A DNA stretch of 64,000 nucleotides from Azadirachta indica (taxonomy: Eukaryota; Streptophyta; Magnoliopsida; Sapindales; Meliaceae), in assembly GCA_022749755.1 (NCBI GenBank), contig CM040442.1, positions 5,616,457 to 5,680,456 of the forward strand, in the 5' to 3' direction. A program made the position numbers and the translations under genes. A model generated the notes under the pieces. The model was not told where the DNA came from. It ran no database searches and saw only the letters and a list, made by a program, of their open reading frames with translations. Shown here in pieces: positions 49,101 through 62,500 of this stretch. Numbering within the stretch: the stretch's first letter is position 1; the number at the start of each line of letters is the position of its first letter.

Positions 49101-52100
49101 ATCATGCTTGTTACTTTCTGATTCCTCTGTTATAACTGCCTGAGGCTTCTCAAATGCTGCACATATATTTGTACAAAATAAGAATATAATCTCTATGTCT
49201 TGTAAGAAATGGAAGTGAAAAAGTTAAAGATACCCACGGTCGAGAAAAGTGAGAGCAAGAGCGAAACCAAAGTTGAACAGTACTATAAAACCAATTGTAG
49301 CCCCTAATCCCAGCCAGTACCAATATGCATGGGGAAAGAAACTACGAAACTTCAAAACTTCGACTCCAAGTGGTTCAGTTGAGTTTGGCAGAATCTTTGA
49401 TATGCAAAAATTCAAACCATCAGCATTTTACTAAAACCCATATAAAAAAATATGCACAAGGTAATTAGTCTGCTGTTCGGTGGTCACTTGGGCCATTACC
49501 TTTTTCCAGCTGTTCCCAAGAAACTCATTAGCAACTATTGCATTCTGTCCATACATCATAGGTGAAATCCAGTATCCCCATATCCACCATTTTTTAATGT
49601 CATCTGTGTTATTGGCGAGAATGTATTGCAGTTAAATTTCTGTGAACAAGCTAATTGGTCTATTTACCAAACAATAAGAAAAAGTAAATTTTTATACTTC
49701 GTTGAAGGACAAATCCACCCAGAGCAAAAAGCAGGAGCAACGCAAATGAACCAAATGTATTAGCAACAATCATATTCCTTCCTGTTGCTGCAATAAATCG
49801 GAACAATGCAGAAGCCATCTGGTTAACAAACAAAAGCAGCATGTACTGCTTCAACAACCTGCAGAAGTATGTCACCTTGTAAGATATTTCGGTTAAAAGA
49901 TCAAACGTTTCTAGCAAATTTGCCATTTTCTCTCTTCTTACCTTCCCGCATTGGGATCAAAACCAATCACGTAATACGTTATGAATACCCAAACAGCAAC
50001 TTCTACGAATGCGATGGGGATCTTGAGAATCCATGTGGGAAGAGAGTATGCCCAAGGAGGAAAGAATAGGAGTTCTCTTTGCTTGTAAAATACAGGAAGC
50101 TTTGTTATGGTCATAGAAATCTCCGCCATTCCATTGAACATGATCATAACAACGGCAAAGAACAAGGCACCCGCAAAAATCATTCCATCATCTAATGAAT
50201 CTCGGTGCATCTTTGTACGAAAATAGAGTGTCATAGTAATCATTGCCATTATTGTAAGCTAGGAGCAGAAGGAAAACCATCTGTAAGTAAATTATAACTT
50301 AATAAAAGACTAAAAGAAATTTAAATGGAGTTGATACCCACTTGAACGAGTTTAAATATGTAGACAAAAGAGTTCCTCTTCATCAACAAAAACTCTCTTG
50401 AGATGGAAGCTTTCAACAACTCCTTCTTGTTAACACCATACTTTTTGGTAGTCAAAGCAGCCGGGTGGCTTTTCGTCTTATCAAATGGAATTGCAAGCTC
50501 ATCAGCAACCTTCCTTCCCGCATGGAATGATTGGAACGCATCAGCGAATTCCTGGACAGTTACAAATCTGTAAGGCTGCTCTCTGCGTGCCCAGTACTGC
50601 TCCTGATCTTTCTTCGATGTCACCTGCAATGTTTTGTGAATCACAACATAGACTATAAGAATTTGCGTTTGAGACCCCTCTTACTGTGAGTAAAACTTGT
50701 ATTATTTGTGAAGTGGAGAAATGCAGATAATCTCTCAGAAGAATTTTCCCTTTTCGATTATTAAAAGATTTAATAAAACAGAGTTATATCAGCACTTACT
50801 TCTTGCAAGAAGTCAGCCACGCCTTTTCTTTCAGGACATTTGAATCCCATATGTTCAAAAAAGTCTAGCACTTGTTCCCGAGGACCTTGGTACACTATCT
50901 GGCCATCCGATAGAAGGATAATATCATCAAATAGATCATAAGTCTCTGGAGCTGGCTGTAGGAGGGAGATCAATGCGGTTCCGTTAAGGATGTGAACGTT
51001 TTGCCTTATAGAGTTCACGATATTGAAAGTCGTAGAACTGTCCAAACCAGTAGATATCTCATCCATGAACAGAGCCTTTGCCGGTCCAACCAGCATTTCA
51101 CCTATAATTCAATTATCAGAAATTTTAAGTGGTAAATTAAAATGGATAACAGGTTTATATTTTTTGTTTGTAATGCAAATAAATTTATGATGATGTGCAA
51201 TTTACCTGTTGTAACACGCTTCCTTTGTCCTCCCGATATGCCTCTCAACATTTCATCACCTACCACTGTATCAGCACAAACTTCCAGTCCTAAAACCTGT
51301 AATATTAGGAGGCAAAATCGCTGACTAGTGATACCATGATAGTTAATGATAACTTATGACGTTACAGTGATTTTTGATGAAGATACCTTTAGAACATAAT
51401 CTGTGATCACGCTGGCTTCCTGGCCTTCTGTGGCTGCTGCCTGTGATATTAGAATTGACAGACATAAGAAATTTAATTGCCATGAGTATAAATCTATAAC
51501 ATAAGATAGCATCCAATCAAATATCAGTCTTCAGGAACCAAATTCAGCTTTTCTTACCTTCATGAAGACATCAATATCAGGATCAGGTTTAATATTTGCT
51601 GCTTTCTCTCTTCTAGCTAACTCCGATAACATTTCTGCATTTTAAGAAAATTATTTCAAAATGTTTATACAACAAAAAATTCATTATACTGCAATCTGAA
51701 TTTAATAGTCAAAAGGGAAACCAAAAGAGGAAAAAGCAACTAACCATAACGGCTTCCGACTCCCTGGCATCTAGCGGAGAACGCTAATGTTTCCCTGACA
51801 GTCATTTCTCCTATATGAACATCATGTTGACTGATATAAGCAGCAGTTCTCTGAGGCACAAATTCATGCATCTCGTGGCCATTGTACGTAACCCGACCAG
51901 CAACCTACACAAGACACTTCTCACTTTTGGAAATAGCCCGAAGGCAAAACTCAATTCTAAAATGGAAATACCCTCTAGGCTAGAATCAATTGAAGTTACT
52001 AATATAAAATCACCTCTAGATTAGGATCAAGCTTCCCGGCCAAAGCCAACAACAGTGTTGTTTTTCCGGAACCTGGAGGACCTAAAAGCAACGTCATTCT

Positions 52101-52956
52101 GCAACAAAGAAATTAAGACAATGAGAATAACTGCCCGGATATCACTAATTTGAATAGAGAAAGAAAAGGAATTCAGTTCTCACCTGCTTGGCTTTATGAC
52201 TCCACTAACATCCTTCAGGATTGTCAAGTGTCTCTTTTTGCTTGAAAAAATGTGCAGATATTTCAAGAAAACCTTGAAAAACAGGAGACAACAGCAAAAT
52301 GTAAAGATAAAATTAACCCAAAAAACTAAAACGAAGAACAAAAGCAAAAGCTGGTTTATGGCTGTTACCTCTACTATGCTGAAACAAAAGTTAAGGAAAG
52401 TAGGCAAAGCTTCACTTCCCACTTGTGCTTCTGCTTCAACGTTTAAATGCTCAAATCTGACTTCAATTGTGGGAAGTTCGATTCCAACTCTGATGAAAAA
52501 GAAATCCCAAAACAAAGAAAATCAGAAGAATTTCAACAAGAACAGAGCTCCTCTGTTTGGCTGCCAAGAAAAGATATGAACTGACACATGCATGCACGAC
52601 ACAAGAAAATCAAATTAAAAAAAATTTTACCTATCAATGCGGTTCCTGAGCTTCAACAAGAACTTCTCATTATCAACCTCTGCAACTTTCACCAGCCTTT
52701 CAATCAACTTCTGCCTTTCATCAAATCCCAGATTGTTTATATCAATTTCACTAGCACCACCCTTCGAAGTTGTCAGTATTCCTTTCCTCAAACGATCAAA
52801 AGTTGGCAATTTCTCAAGCGCAGCCCATCTCAATGCCTCTTCGTCATCTTCTTCTCTTGAAGATCTTGAAAATACATCCAAAGCACTGTTCCTCCATACC
52901 GAAGTACTCCCTGAACGTAAACTAGTACTCGCTTTATAAATATTACCGCTCTCCAT
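46159..52956 (-). pseudogene. G5: full-size ABCG/PDR transporter with a single 1-bp frameshift in exon 21
   Basis: Exons, 5' to 3': 52956-52631, 52489-52369, 52272-52184, 52098-52014, 51904-51745, 51634-51558, 51440-51387, 51296-51206, 51101-50800, 50623-50342, 50258-49942, 49858-49698, 49603-49500, 49394-49238, 49156-49034, 48920-48757, 48668-48336, 48181-47891, 47799-47716, 47593-47460, 47353-47127, 47026-46855, 46760-46506, 46419-46159 (TAG). Exon 21 is 227 nt, while the five other complete copies have 228. One T is missing between 47141 and 47142 (CCCATGCCCAG against CCCATGTCCCAG in G4). The shifted frame follows Trp1222 and meets TAG at 46932-46934, giving about 1258 residues and losing most of membrane domain 2. 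Everything else is intact: both Walker A motifs (about 185-192, 903-910), ISGGQ, LSTEQ, NFQKR end. It is therefore a very young pseudogene, an assembly error, or a gene rescued by splicing. The full length would be 1456 residues. Confidence 0.75.
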
Positions 52957-54430
52957 TACAACTCAAGCTAAAACCCACCACAGCCCACAACGTATTTCCC
53001 CTTCCTCGTTCAAGCTTCAAGAACAAATCCAATAACGGAAATTGGTTTGTGCTTGACTAAGCACTATATCTTCCTTTTAATATTGAGTTGATATGAAGGC
53101 GCTGGATAGTAGGGAAAGGCAGCTGTATATATATAGAGGGAAACAGGCATTGATTGATATGTCAAATCCAATAGCAAGAATTTCCAAGTTGCTTCATTCA
53201 TATTCGTTGCAGCTGGCGGGCAAAAGTTGAAACTTGCTGCTCATTGTTCAAGACCATGATTTTGCGTCTTGTCCCGGGAGTATTCTTGGTATTTTCATGT
53301 ATTATTATTATTTTTTTTAATTTACCCTCGTTGCCAAGCTTTAGAAAGGAAAATAAAAAAGGTCTTAAACCACATTTTGTAATAATTTGAGGCCACGTTT
53401 GTTATGCCAAATTTTATCAGATATTTTAAAATATTTTAGATGTAACGAACAGATAAAATCATTTCTTACATTCATTAAATTATATTTGTGATTTGATTTA
53501 ATTGAATGGTCTCGATAAAAATGTTTTATTTAAAATTTTTCAATATTTTTAAGATTCCAATTATTGTTATTGCATTAAATCATATTTTAATTTAAACAGT
53601 AAGTTTAATGATAAATTTTTAGTTATATATTTAATGAGAGGAGTAACAAAAATTCAACCTAATTAGTTTAAAGTGTGTGTGAAGAAATGGAATTTTGGCA
53701 ATTTTCTTAAAACAAAAATAACGTATTCTAGAATGAAGAAAGTTTGATTTTTATTTTCATTAAGAAATTGTACTATTTTTACTATTGAGTGCAAAAGGCT
53801 GCTATAATAGACCATGGACCTTTTCCAATTTAAAAATCATACTGAATTCGATTGATTTTGGAGTAAGAAAACTAAAACTAAAAATAAAAATGATATCACC
53901 CTTGATGTCACACAACTACATTTTTAATTATTGACTCCTGAACACATAAGACCTCAATGCAAATTGGATTTGACATACTTCCGCAACTGATTAACTTTAT
54001 TTTAATAATTAATTAAATAATTTTTTATTATTAAAATAAATATCTTATCAGTTTTAACTTCATGCAGGAACATCTATAATTCAGAAAAATAATATAAATA
54101 AAAGTTTAATGTTTTATAAATAAAATTACTTCCGTTCAAAATTTTAAAAAAAGAAAAAGATATTTATCACCTTTTAAAATTAAAATATATACTAATACAA
54201 TTCTTTATTTTTGAGGTCTAATTAGATTAGTAAAATAAAAATAAAAAAAATAAATTAAATTGTCACAAATTTATTGAAATACAACTATAAAATTTATTTT
54301 TCAAAATTTGCGATTTCCTTTTTGAGGTTAATTTCATTAAAATGTTCACCAATTAGGTTCCTTTTTTTTTTTTGCCAATCTTTTTCTAATTGGGATACTT
54401 GTTCCACATTCATGCATGTGATAAGTACAT
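52957..54430. other. G5 upstream region
   Basis: Holds the G5 promoter; aligned with the region upstream of G4 for about 1 kb. AT-rich, no gene seen. Confidence 0.5.
53126..53135 (-). promoter_or_regulatory. Candidate TATA element of G5
   Basis: TATATATATA on the minus strand, about 170 bp before the ATG, in the same GCAGCTG...GAGGGAAA context as upstream of G4 but one TA unit longer. Confidence 0.55.
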
Positions 54431-56558
54431 TGTTTTTAGCCATTAAATCTAATTTCTAATTTACAATTGTAAAATAAATAATGGACTTGTATTATGTTGA
54501 ATATTCAATTCAATTCAAGCTCAAACCAAACAGAAAGTCAAGATTGCATATGACTTATAAATTTTGATAAATTCTTGACCGAAATTTAAAAAGAAAGAAA
54601 TTAACAAAGAATGAATTGAAAATTGCATGAGTTAATTTTTTTTTCTTTTTTCTTACCATTTTTTAATTGCCCACATGCATGAATATTATAAATAAAATCA
54701 AATGATATCATCATAAGAAAAGGAAATACATTCCCATCATGAATGATGTCATATCCATTAAATTTTCAACTTGGAGGACAAGTAAAAGTGCTTTTCATAA
54801 GTACTTTTGCACAAGGATTTCTAGATAATAAAGAGAGAGAGAGAAAGTAGTGGGAACCAACATAATTTATTGTTAGTGTGAAACATCATCAACAATTGAA
54901 AAGGCTACTATTTTTTGCACTAAAGTCCAAGCATGCTTTTTGTTTTCTTTGATTCTAGAAGCAAAATATTTGGAGCAATCAAACAAAAAATCCACATGCA
55001 GCAAGAGAATTTATTTTTAAAGAAAAATAATGATCGTAAAAATTATTATCATTATTATTTACACAAGACTATACTTTATGTGGTCATAAATATAAATTAA
55101 ATAATTTACATCAAGTAATTTATATCACTTCAAAATATTTTACTAATTGAATTAGTTATTTAAAATTTTAAATTAATTGGTGATAATAATAACTAAAATT
55201 AATATTCTAATTTTTTTTTTTTTTTTACTCTACTATTTAAATACTACTCTCTAAATTAATCCTCTCGCTGTTGGCAACATATTTCCATAAAAAATTTTCA
55301 GATATGATTGGAATAAAGGTGTTGGAATATTTAATTCACAATTATTGTAAAATAAATTTGTTATAAATAATAATTATTAATTCAAAAATTAAGCAAATAA
55401 AACCATGGCAATAATTAATTTGTCACAATTCTGGAATTGCTTAGAACAATTTGTTGTCTGACATCTCCAAAAATATGGTTGAAACTTGAAATCACACCAT
55501 ACATTAATTAGTTGAATATTTCTTTAATTTCTTATTGACGAGTTTCAAGATAGAATCTTCTAAAACTCTTTAAAATAATTTTTCATTAGAAAATCTAAAA
55601 TGAAAATTGTCAGAAGCTTCCTACCGTCAAATTCAAAGTAGAGGCCGACCGCGCTTCAAATCTTACCCGAATCACAAGTTTCTAGAAATGAGATATTAAC
55701 ATTTTTGTCCCTATACTTTAGTAAAATGACAAATATGCACATATTTTACTCCATTTTAACAATTTAGTCCTGTTGTGGAATAAAATATTAAAAATGAGAA
55801 GACCATGATTTGTTAATTAACCAAAGCCTAGAGACGAAAACATTATTACTCCATTTATGATTTATTTAGTCCAAAAATAAAGAAAACGGTATCAGCCAAT
55901 TCATAATTAAATTCGTTAGATTTTGAAGGCAACATAGTCAACTAAAATTAGATGTAATTAGAAATTTAATCCATTTTATCCTTCTGGTGTGTTATAATTT
56001 CTAATTGTCTATCTTGTGCTTTAATTTAATCATTTTCACCTTGTGAAGAAATACCAGATGCTAGTTGGCTTCATACGCGTTACGGAAGTAAGTAAAGCTC
56101 TCTCAGTTTTAAAATAAGAAGTGCTTACAGTATGCTTCCTAGAAGCACTTACACATTATAAAACCAAAGAGATAAGAGATAAGAGATCAAAATAGACAGA
56201 AAAAATATATGATTATCATATTATATGCATATTCTGACTTTTTTCTTTATTTTCTGGAATTGACCGAAAGAATCAATGCAGTTGAGAAGCAGGAATTAAT
56301 CCTGAAAATCCCAATTTCTTGGCATGACAAAGTTGAAGTAGCTTCTGCTGTTCTTTATTGACCTCAAGCATGTATACAAAACAAATTCTCAAAATGGTTC
56401 CAAATTCTTTCTAACTTCATGCATTTTTATATACTAATCAAATGCGATGGATATAACTGTTGAAAAAGATGTACAAGAACTTGATACAACTCATTTAATT
56501 ACAGGGATGATTCGGTCTGCATATGTCTTAAGCCTATCTAGACATGAAATTAAAGTTT
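54431..56558. other. 3' flank of G6
   Basis: AT-rich spacer with weak similarity to the 3' flanks of G4 and G5, for example AGTAAAAGTGCTTTTCATAA near 54781 and TCTCCAAAAATATGGTTGAA near 55463. No gene, tRNA or clear transposon end was recognised. Confidence 0.45.
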
Positions 56559-59500
56559 CTATCGCCTCTGGAAATTGAATGCCTTGATTCCCAAGGCAAA
56601 GATGATTGCAAAGAGCATTGAGAATGCGACAACAACAGCTGCTACGACTCCAAGAAAATCATGCTTGAAACCGAAGTAATTTCTCAGAAATTGTTCCACA
56701 GTTTCACCTGTCTCAAGTGTGTTATGTAGATCTCCAAACTGGGATGTAACTAATCCGTACAAGGTCCAAGACACAGGGCATGCCCAATAATACCATCTCC
56801 ACCATACAGGAATTCTCTGTTATCAAACAAGTTTGAGAGATAATGGAAAGAATTAGCAACAAAGTATCTGTAAGCTATGTAAATCTAGCATTTAGGTTGG
56901 GAATGGGAACAAAATACTTACGGTTCTTGGGATTATAAACCCAGAAAACACGTTCCATAGTCCATAAAATGCAAAGGAAACAATGGCAGCAATGTGGTGG
57001 TTTGGTGTCAAAGCCACAGCCATCATGCCATAGAAGGTGAAGTACAAAAGGGTGAAGAACATGATGAATAGATACCAAAAGAACTTTGCAGCAGTCCATT
57101 CAAATCCTATCATTGCATAGACTATAATACCATATACAGTAGCTTGAACAATTATATAAGGAATCTCAATCATAACCTGCAGAGAATACAAAAAGGTTCA
57201 GTAAAGAAACGCTAGGAATTTTACATTTCAAGTATGTCATATGTCAAAACAATTACTTGTGCGAAGGCATATGGCAGGGCCGAATACATTCCAGCCGCTC
57301 TTTCTCTATAGAAGACTGTTCGTTCAACAGCTACAACCGGCTGCACAGATGCAGCATTTTGAATGCCGAGAAAGAGAACCGCAGCATACATGGAACCCAT
57401 TGCATTAAACAGATCTATTTGCTTTGTCCTATCATTTAAAATGCCAAAATGAAGTAAGATTGAAAGGCAGATAAAGCTATAAGGCTTTGAATGAAATTTC
57501 AAACGTAATGTGTCAGTTTGGTAGTTGTAACTCACGTTTTAGTGCCCATGTCCCAGAACATTGTCCCAAATATCAAAGCTATGAAGGTTGTAAACAGAAA
57601 TCTAACAGCAGAGTATGGTGGATTTCGCCAGTATGACCAATGCTGTTTCCATAAGCAAGCCATACATTGGGTGAAGAATGATTGCGAGTACTGAGTAGCA
57701 AAATGGAGGTCCCTTGAACCAGGAGCAGGCTTGCTTAAATCTTTGATCAGTTCTTTGTTTCTCCTGAAATAAACGACATTCATCAGCAACAATTTTGAGC
57801 AAAACAAAGGCATCAGGACAGTGGGGGACGGAGTTTGCCCCATATGCTATAGCCTAGTATTTTTATCACAAACCTACCTGTATAATTCTGAGTTTTTGTA
57901 AATTTCAGCGAAATCAACCCCCAAAGCTAATTCTTGAGATGAAGCAGTAACTTCTAACATCCAAGTTGCTGGATTGTAACCATCTTTAATTTTACTAACC
58001 CCTACAATACCCTGCGTAAAAGAAAATTTACGTGTATTAGATGGTTTCATAATGTTTTATTTTAAGATTAAATTTCACTGTTCATAATTTGAGAATGTTT
58101 ATCACGTCATACTTCAAAATATTTGATAAGATGGCAAGAATGGCGACCCAATGGCCCAACATATATCTCTTGTCCTCCTCGCTTTAGCAGGAATAACTGC
58201 ATTGCAATGTTCAACAATCATAAACACATACAAGAAAACTTTTCAACTCCTTCAGTCTAGTATAATTAAATTTTCTCACCTCATCAAAAGCTTCAAATAT
58301 GTCAATGCTTGGCTGATGGATGGTGCAAACTACCGTTCTGCCAGTGTCCACCGTATTCCTAACAGTTCTCATCACAATTGCAGCAGCTCTTGCATCTAGC
58401 CCTGAAGTTGGCTCATCCATAAATATGATGGAAGGGTTTGCCACAAGCTCAACTGCAATGGTGAGCCTCTTCCGCTGCTCTGTCGACAGACCACTAACGC
58501 CAGGCAAACCAACTAGTGCTTTTCTCAGTGTGTTCAACTCCACAAGTTCCATGACTTCCTCGATAAACATCTGCAAAGTGAGGGTGAAAATATAAATTAG
58601 TATACATTATTCAAGGATTCAAGCTGTTTCTCTTCTATTTTAGCTCTCAATGACAAGAGAAAGATGGACATATCATGACTCCATGGGTTCAAGTACTGAC
58701 CTTTCTTGTAGCAGAATCAACTTCTGGGGGTAATCGAAGCCAGGCCGAGTAAGCCAAGGATTCATATACAGTAACATGAGGAGAGTGGATGTCATTTTGC
58801 TCACAATATCCTGAAATGCGAGCAAATGTTTCTTGCTTCTTTGGGTAACCAGATATTGTGATATTCCCAGTAATATATCCCCCAGTTTTCCTACCAGCCA
58901 ATACATCCATCAGAGTGGTTTTACCAGCACCACTAACACCCATCAGAGCTGTAAGAACACCTGGCCTGAATGCACCACTCACACCATTCAAAAGTACCAA
59001 TTTGTCTTCAACAACACCTTGAAGTTTCATTTCCTGCAAAGTTAATCTAACCAATTATTCATCATGTCTGGACTACATTGCAGTTAAATATATAGATTTT
59101 TTAACGTTACCTGTGGCATGTCAACAGAGTATGTAATTTCATCGAAGGTAATGGAATGTGGTTCAAATGGAAGAACCATTCCTCTTTTCTTGTTAGGATT
59201 GGCATCGAAAGCGGCTTCTATCATTGATGAGGAATTGGAAGCGCTTTTCCTCCTCGTACTGTGTCCACTCCCTGCTTGTTAAAGAAGAATTAATTGTCAT
59301 CTAAAGGCATATACAAAATATCTAATACATACAATAAGTTTTCAAATGAGCTTTATTACCTGAGCGAGTTCTATGACTAGAGCCACTTCCACGGAGTGAT
59401 AGCTGAACAGTTCCTCCAGCTCTTTTATCACGCTCATTGCTTTGTGATTCCTCTGATATAACAGCCTGAGGCTTATCAAATGCTGCCACGTGATTTCACC

Positions 59501-62500
59501 AATTAGTATATAGTTGCTCACTTTTAGAAGGCACTAAAAGTGAAGAAGGTAAGGAAACATACGGTTGAGAAATTTTAGAGCCAGAGTGAAGCCAAAATTG
59601 AACAGTAACGTAAAACCAGCCAGTGCTCCTACACCTAGCCAATACCAATATGCACCCCGGAAGAATCCACGATACTTCAAAATTGCAACTCCTAATGTTT
59701 CGTTTGAGTTTGGCACAATCTTCATATGAGGAATTGCAGCTATCAGCAGATTATTAAGAGAGAAATGCAATAATATAAGGCTCGTTCAAGGCATTACCTT
59801 TCTCCAACTATGACCAAGGAATTCATTTACCACTATCGCGTTCTGTGCATACATCAAAGGTGAACACCAGTAAGCCCATATCCACCATTTCTTGATGTCC
59901 TCTGCATTATTAAACAGAAAAGTAAGAACTTAGGTTAACATGTGAGAAAAAGACAAATTTGTTTTTTATTGAATTTATGTTCTAATACCTCGTGAAAGGA
60001 CAAATCCACCCAGTGCAAAAAGCAACAGCAACGCAAATGCACCAAATGTATTAGCGACAACTATATTCCTGCCTGTTGCTGCAATTAATCGGAACAATGC
60101 AGAAGCCATCTGATTAACAAAGAACAGCAGCAGGTATTGTTTAAAGAACCTGCAGCAAGTAGATCGCCTCGTAAAACGGTTGGATTCATACATGTAATAG
60201 AATCTTCAGTGGTTCCTAGCAAATTTGCCACTCTTTTCTCTCCTCTTACCTTCCAACATTGGGATCAAATCCAATCACATAATAGGTTAAGAATACCCAA
60301 ACAGCAACCTCTACAAATGAGATGGGTATCTTGAGAATCCATGTAGGAAGAGCATATGCCCATGAAGGATAGAATTGGAGGTCTCTTTGCTTGTAGAATA
60401 CAGGAAGCTTTGCTATGGTCATAGAAATCTCTGACATTCCATTGAACATAACCATAATAACAGTGAAGAACAAGGCACCGCTGTAAATTACTCCATCAGT
60501 TACCGAATCTTTATGCATCTCCGTTCTTAAGAAGAGTGTCATAGTAATCACTGCCATAAATGTAAGCTAGTAGCAGAGTAAAGTCAATATAATATTATCT
60601 CTTAAAGAAAGATTGAAACAATTTCAAATTAATTTCAATACTCACTTGGAAGAGCTTGAAGACGTAGACAAATGAGTTCCTCTTCATCAGCAAAAGTTCT
60701 CTTGAGATGCAAGCTTTCAGCAACTCCTTCTTGCTAACACCATACTTTTTGGTTGTTAAAGCAGCTGGGTGGCTTTTCCTCTTATCAAATGGAGTTCCAA
60801 GATCATCACCAAGTTTCTGTCCCACATGGAATGATTGGAATGCCTCAGCAAATTCCTTGACTGTAACAAACCTGTAACGCTCATCTCTACGTGCCCAATA
60901 CTGCTCCTGATCCTTCTTCGAAGTCACCTGCAGCAATATTCATTATTCATGGAGATTGGATGATAAGTTCCACATGGGGATTATCTTAGTTCTCAAAACT
61001 TCTGTGGTGTTAATTAAAAATGTCATAAAAAAGAGCTCTAAAAGCGCCTACTTCTTGTAAGAAATCAGCCACGCCTTTTCTTTTCGGACATTTGAAGCCC
61101 ATGAATTCAAAAAAATCTAGCACTTGTTCACGGGGACCCTGGTACACAATTTGGCCATCAGATAGGAGGATAATGTCATCAAATAGATCATAAGTCTCTG
61201 GTGCAGGCTGTAGGAGAGATATCAGGGCGGTTCCATTAAGGATGTGAATAAGTTGCCCAAGAGAATTCACAATTTGGTAAGTTGTCGAGCTATCCAAACC
61301 AGTAGATATTTCGTCCATAAACAGTGCTTGTGCTGGTCCAACCATCATTTCACCTGTCATTTATGTCAGAAGGGATGATAATTTTTTCCTATTTGCAACC
61401 CCAAATGAAGTGTTTCTGAAAGTTTTAGTGTTTACCTGTTGTAACACGCTTTCTTTGTCCTCCCGATATACCTCTTAACATTTCATCACCGACCATGGTA
61501 TCAGCACAGACATCTAGTCCCAGAACCTGTAAATTTATGACGAAAAGTGTCTAGTTCCTTGCTCTTGAAAGTAAATCACAGTCTTATAGTGATTCACGTT
61601 GATGTTACCTTTAGGATATAATCAGTGACCACATTGGCTTCTTGGCCTTCAGTAGCTATTGCCTATAATTGGAGATTGAAACAAAAATACAACAAACTCA
61701 ATTATTGTGAATGCAATTCCTTGTCTGTAAAATTGATACTAAAATGATTGTATTAGCTGATTGAGCACATTTTTTTTAAAAAAAATACTAATTCAAGTAA
61801 ATGACTCGAGGAGTTGAAAATCAAAGTTTGTGTACCAGCTTGGATTTCAAGTCATTGGAACGCCTGATTGAAGACAAGCTTTACAAACCCAAAATTTATC
61901 AAAATTTATTCTTTTTCTGAAATAACTTGTTTGATTGGAATCAAATTTACTTCAGCTTCACTAACCTTCATGAAAACATCAATATCAGGATCAGGCTTGA
62001 TGTTTGCTGCCTTCTCTCTTCGGGCCAACTCCGATAACATGTCTGCATTTTTCAAGCAACAATAACCTCTCAGTCTTACGGTAAAATGGAAGTCGCTCAT
62101 AATGCAATCTGAATGAAAAAATAAAAGATAGAAAAGCAACTAACCGTAACGGGTTCCGACCCCCTGGCATCTTGCAGAGAAGGCCAAGGTTTCCCTGACA
62201 GTCATTTCTCCTATGTGAACATCATGTTGACTGATATAAGCAGCAGTTCTCTGAGGCACAAATTCATTCATATTGTGGCCATTGTAGGTCACTCTACCAG
62301 AAACCTACAGAGAAACATTTCAATTCTCACATTAGAGATAAAACCAAAGAGTGAAAATCAATGCTAAAAGCCAAACCCCTATGAAATAATCAGAGCTTTT
62401 AAGCATGTAATTCACCTTTAGACTAGAATCAAGCTTCCCCGCCAAAGCCAACAGTAATGTGGTCTTTCCAGAACCTGGAGGACCCAAAAGCAATGTCATT

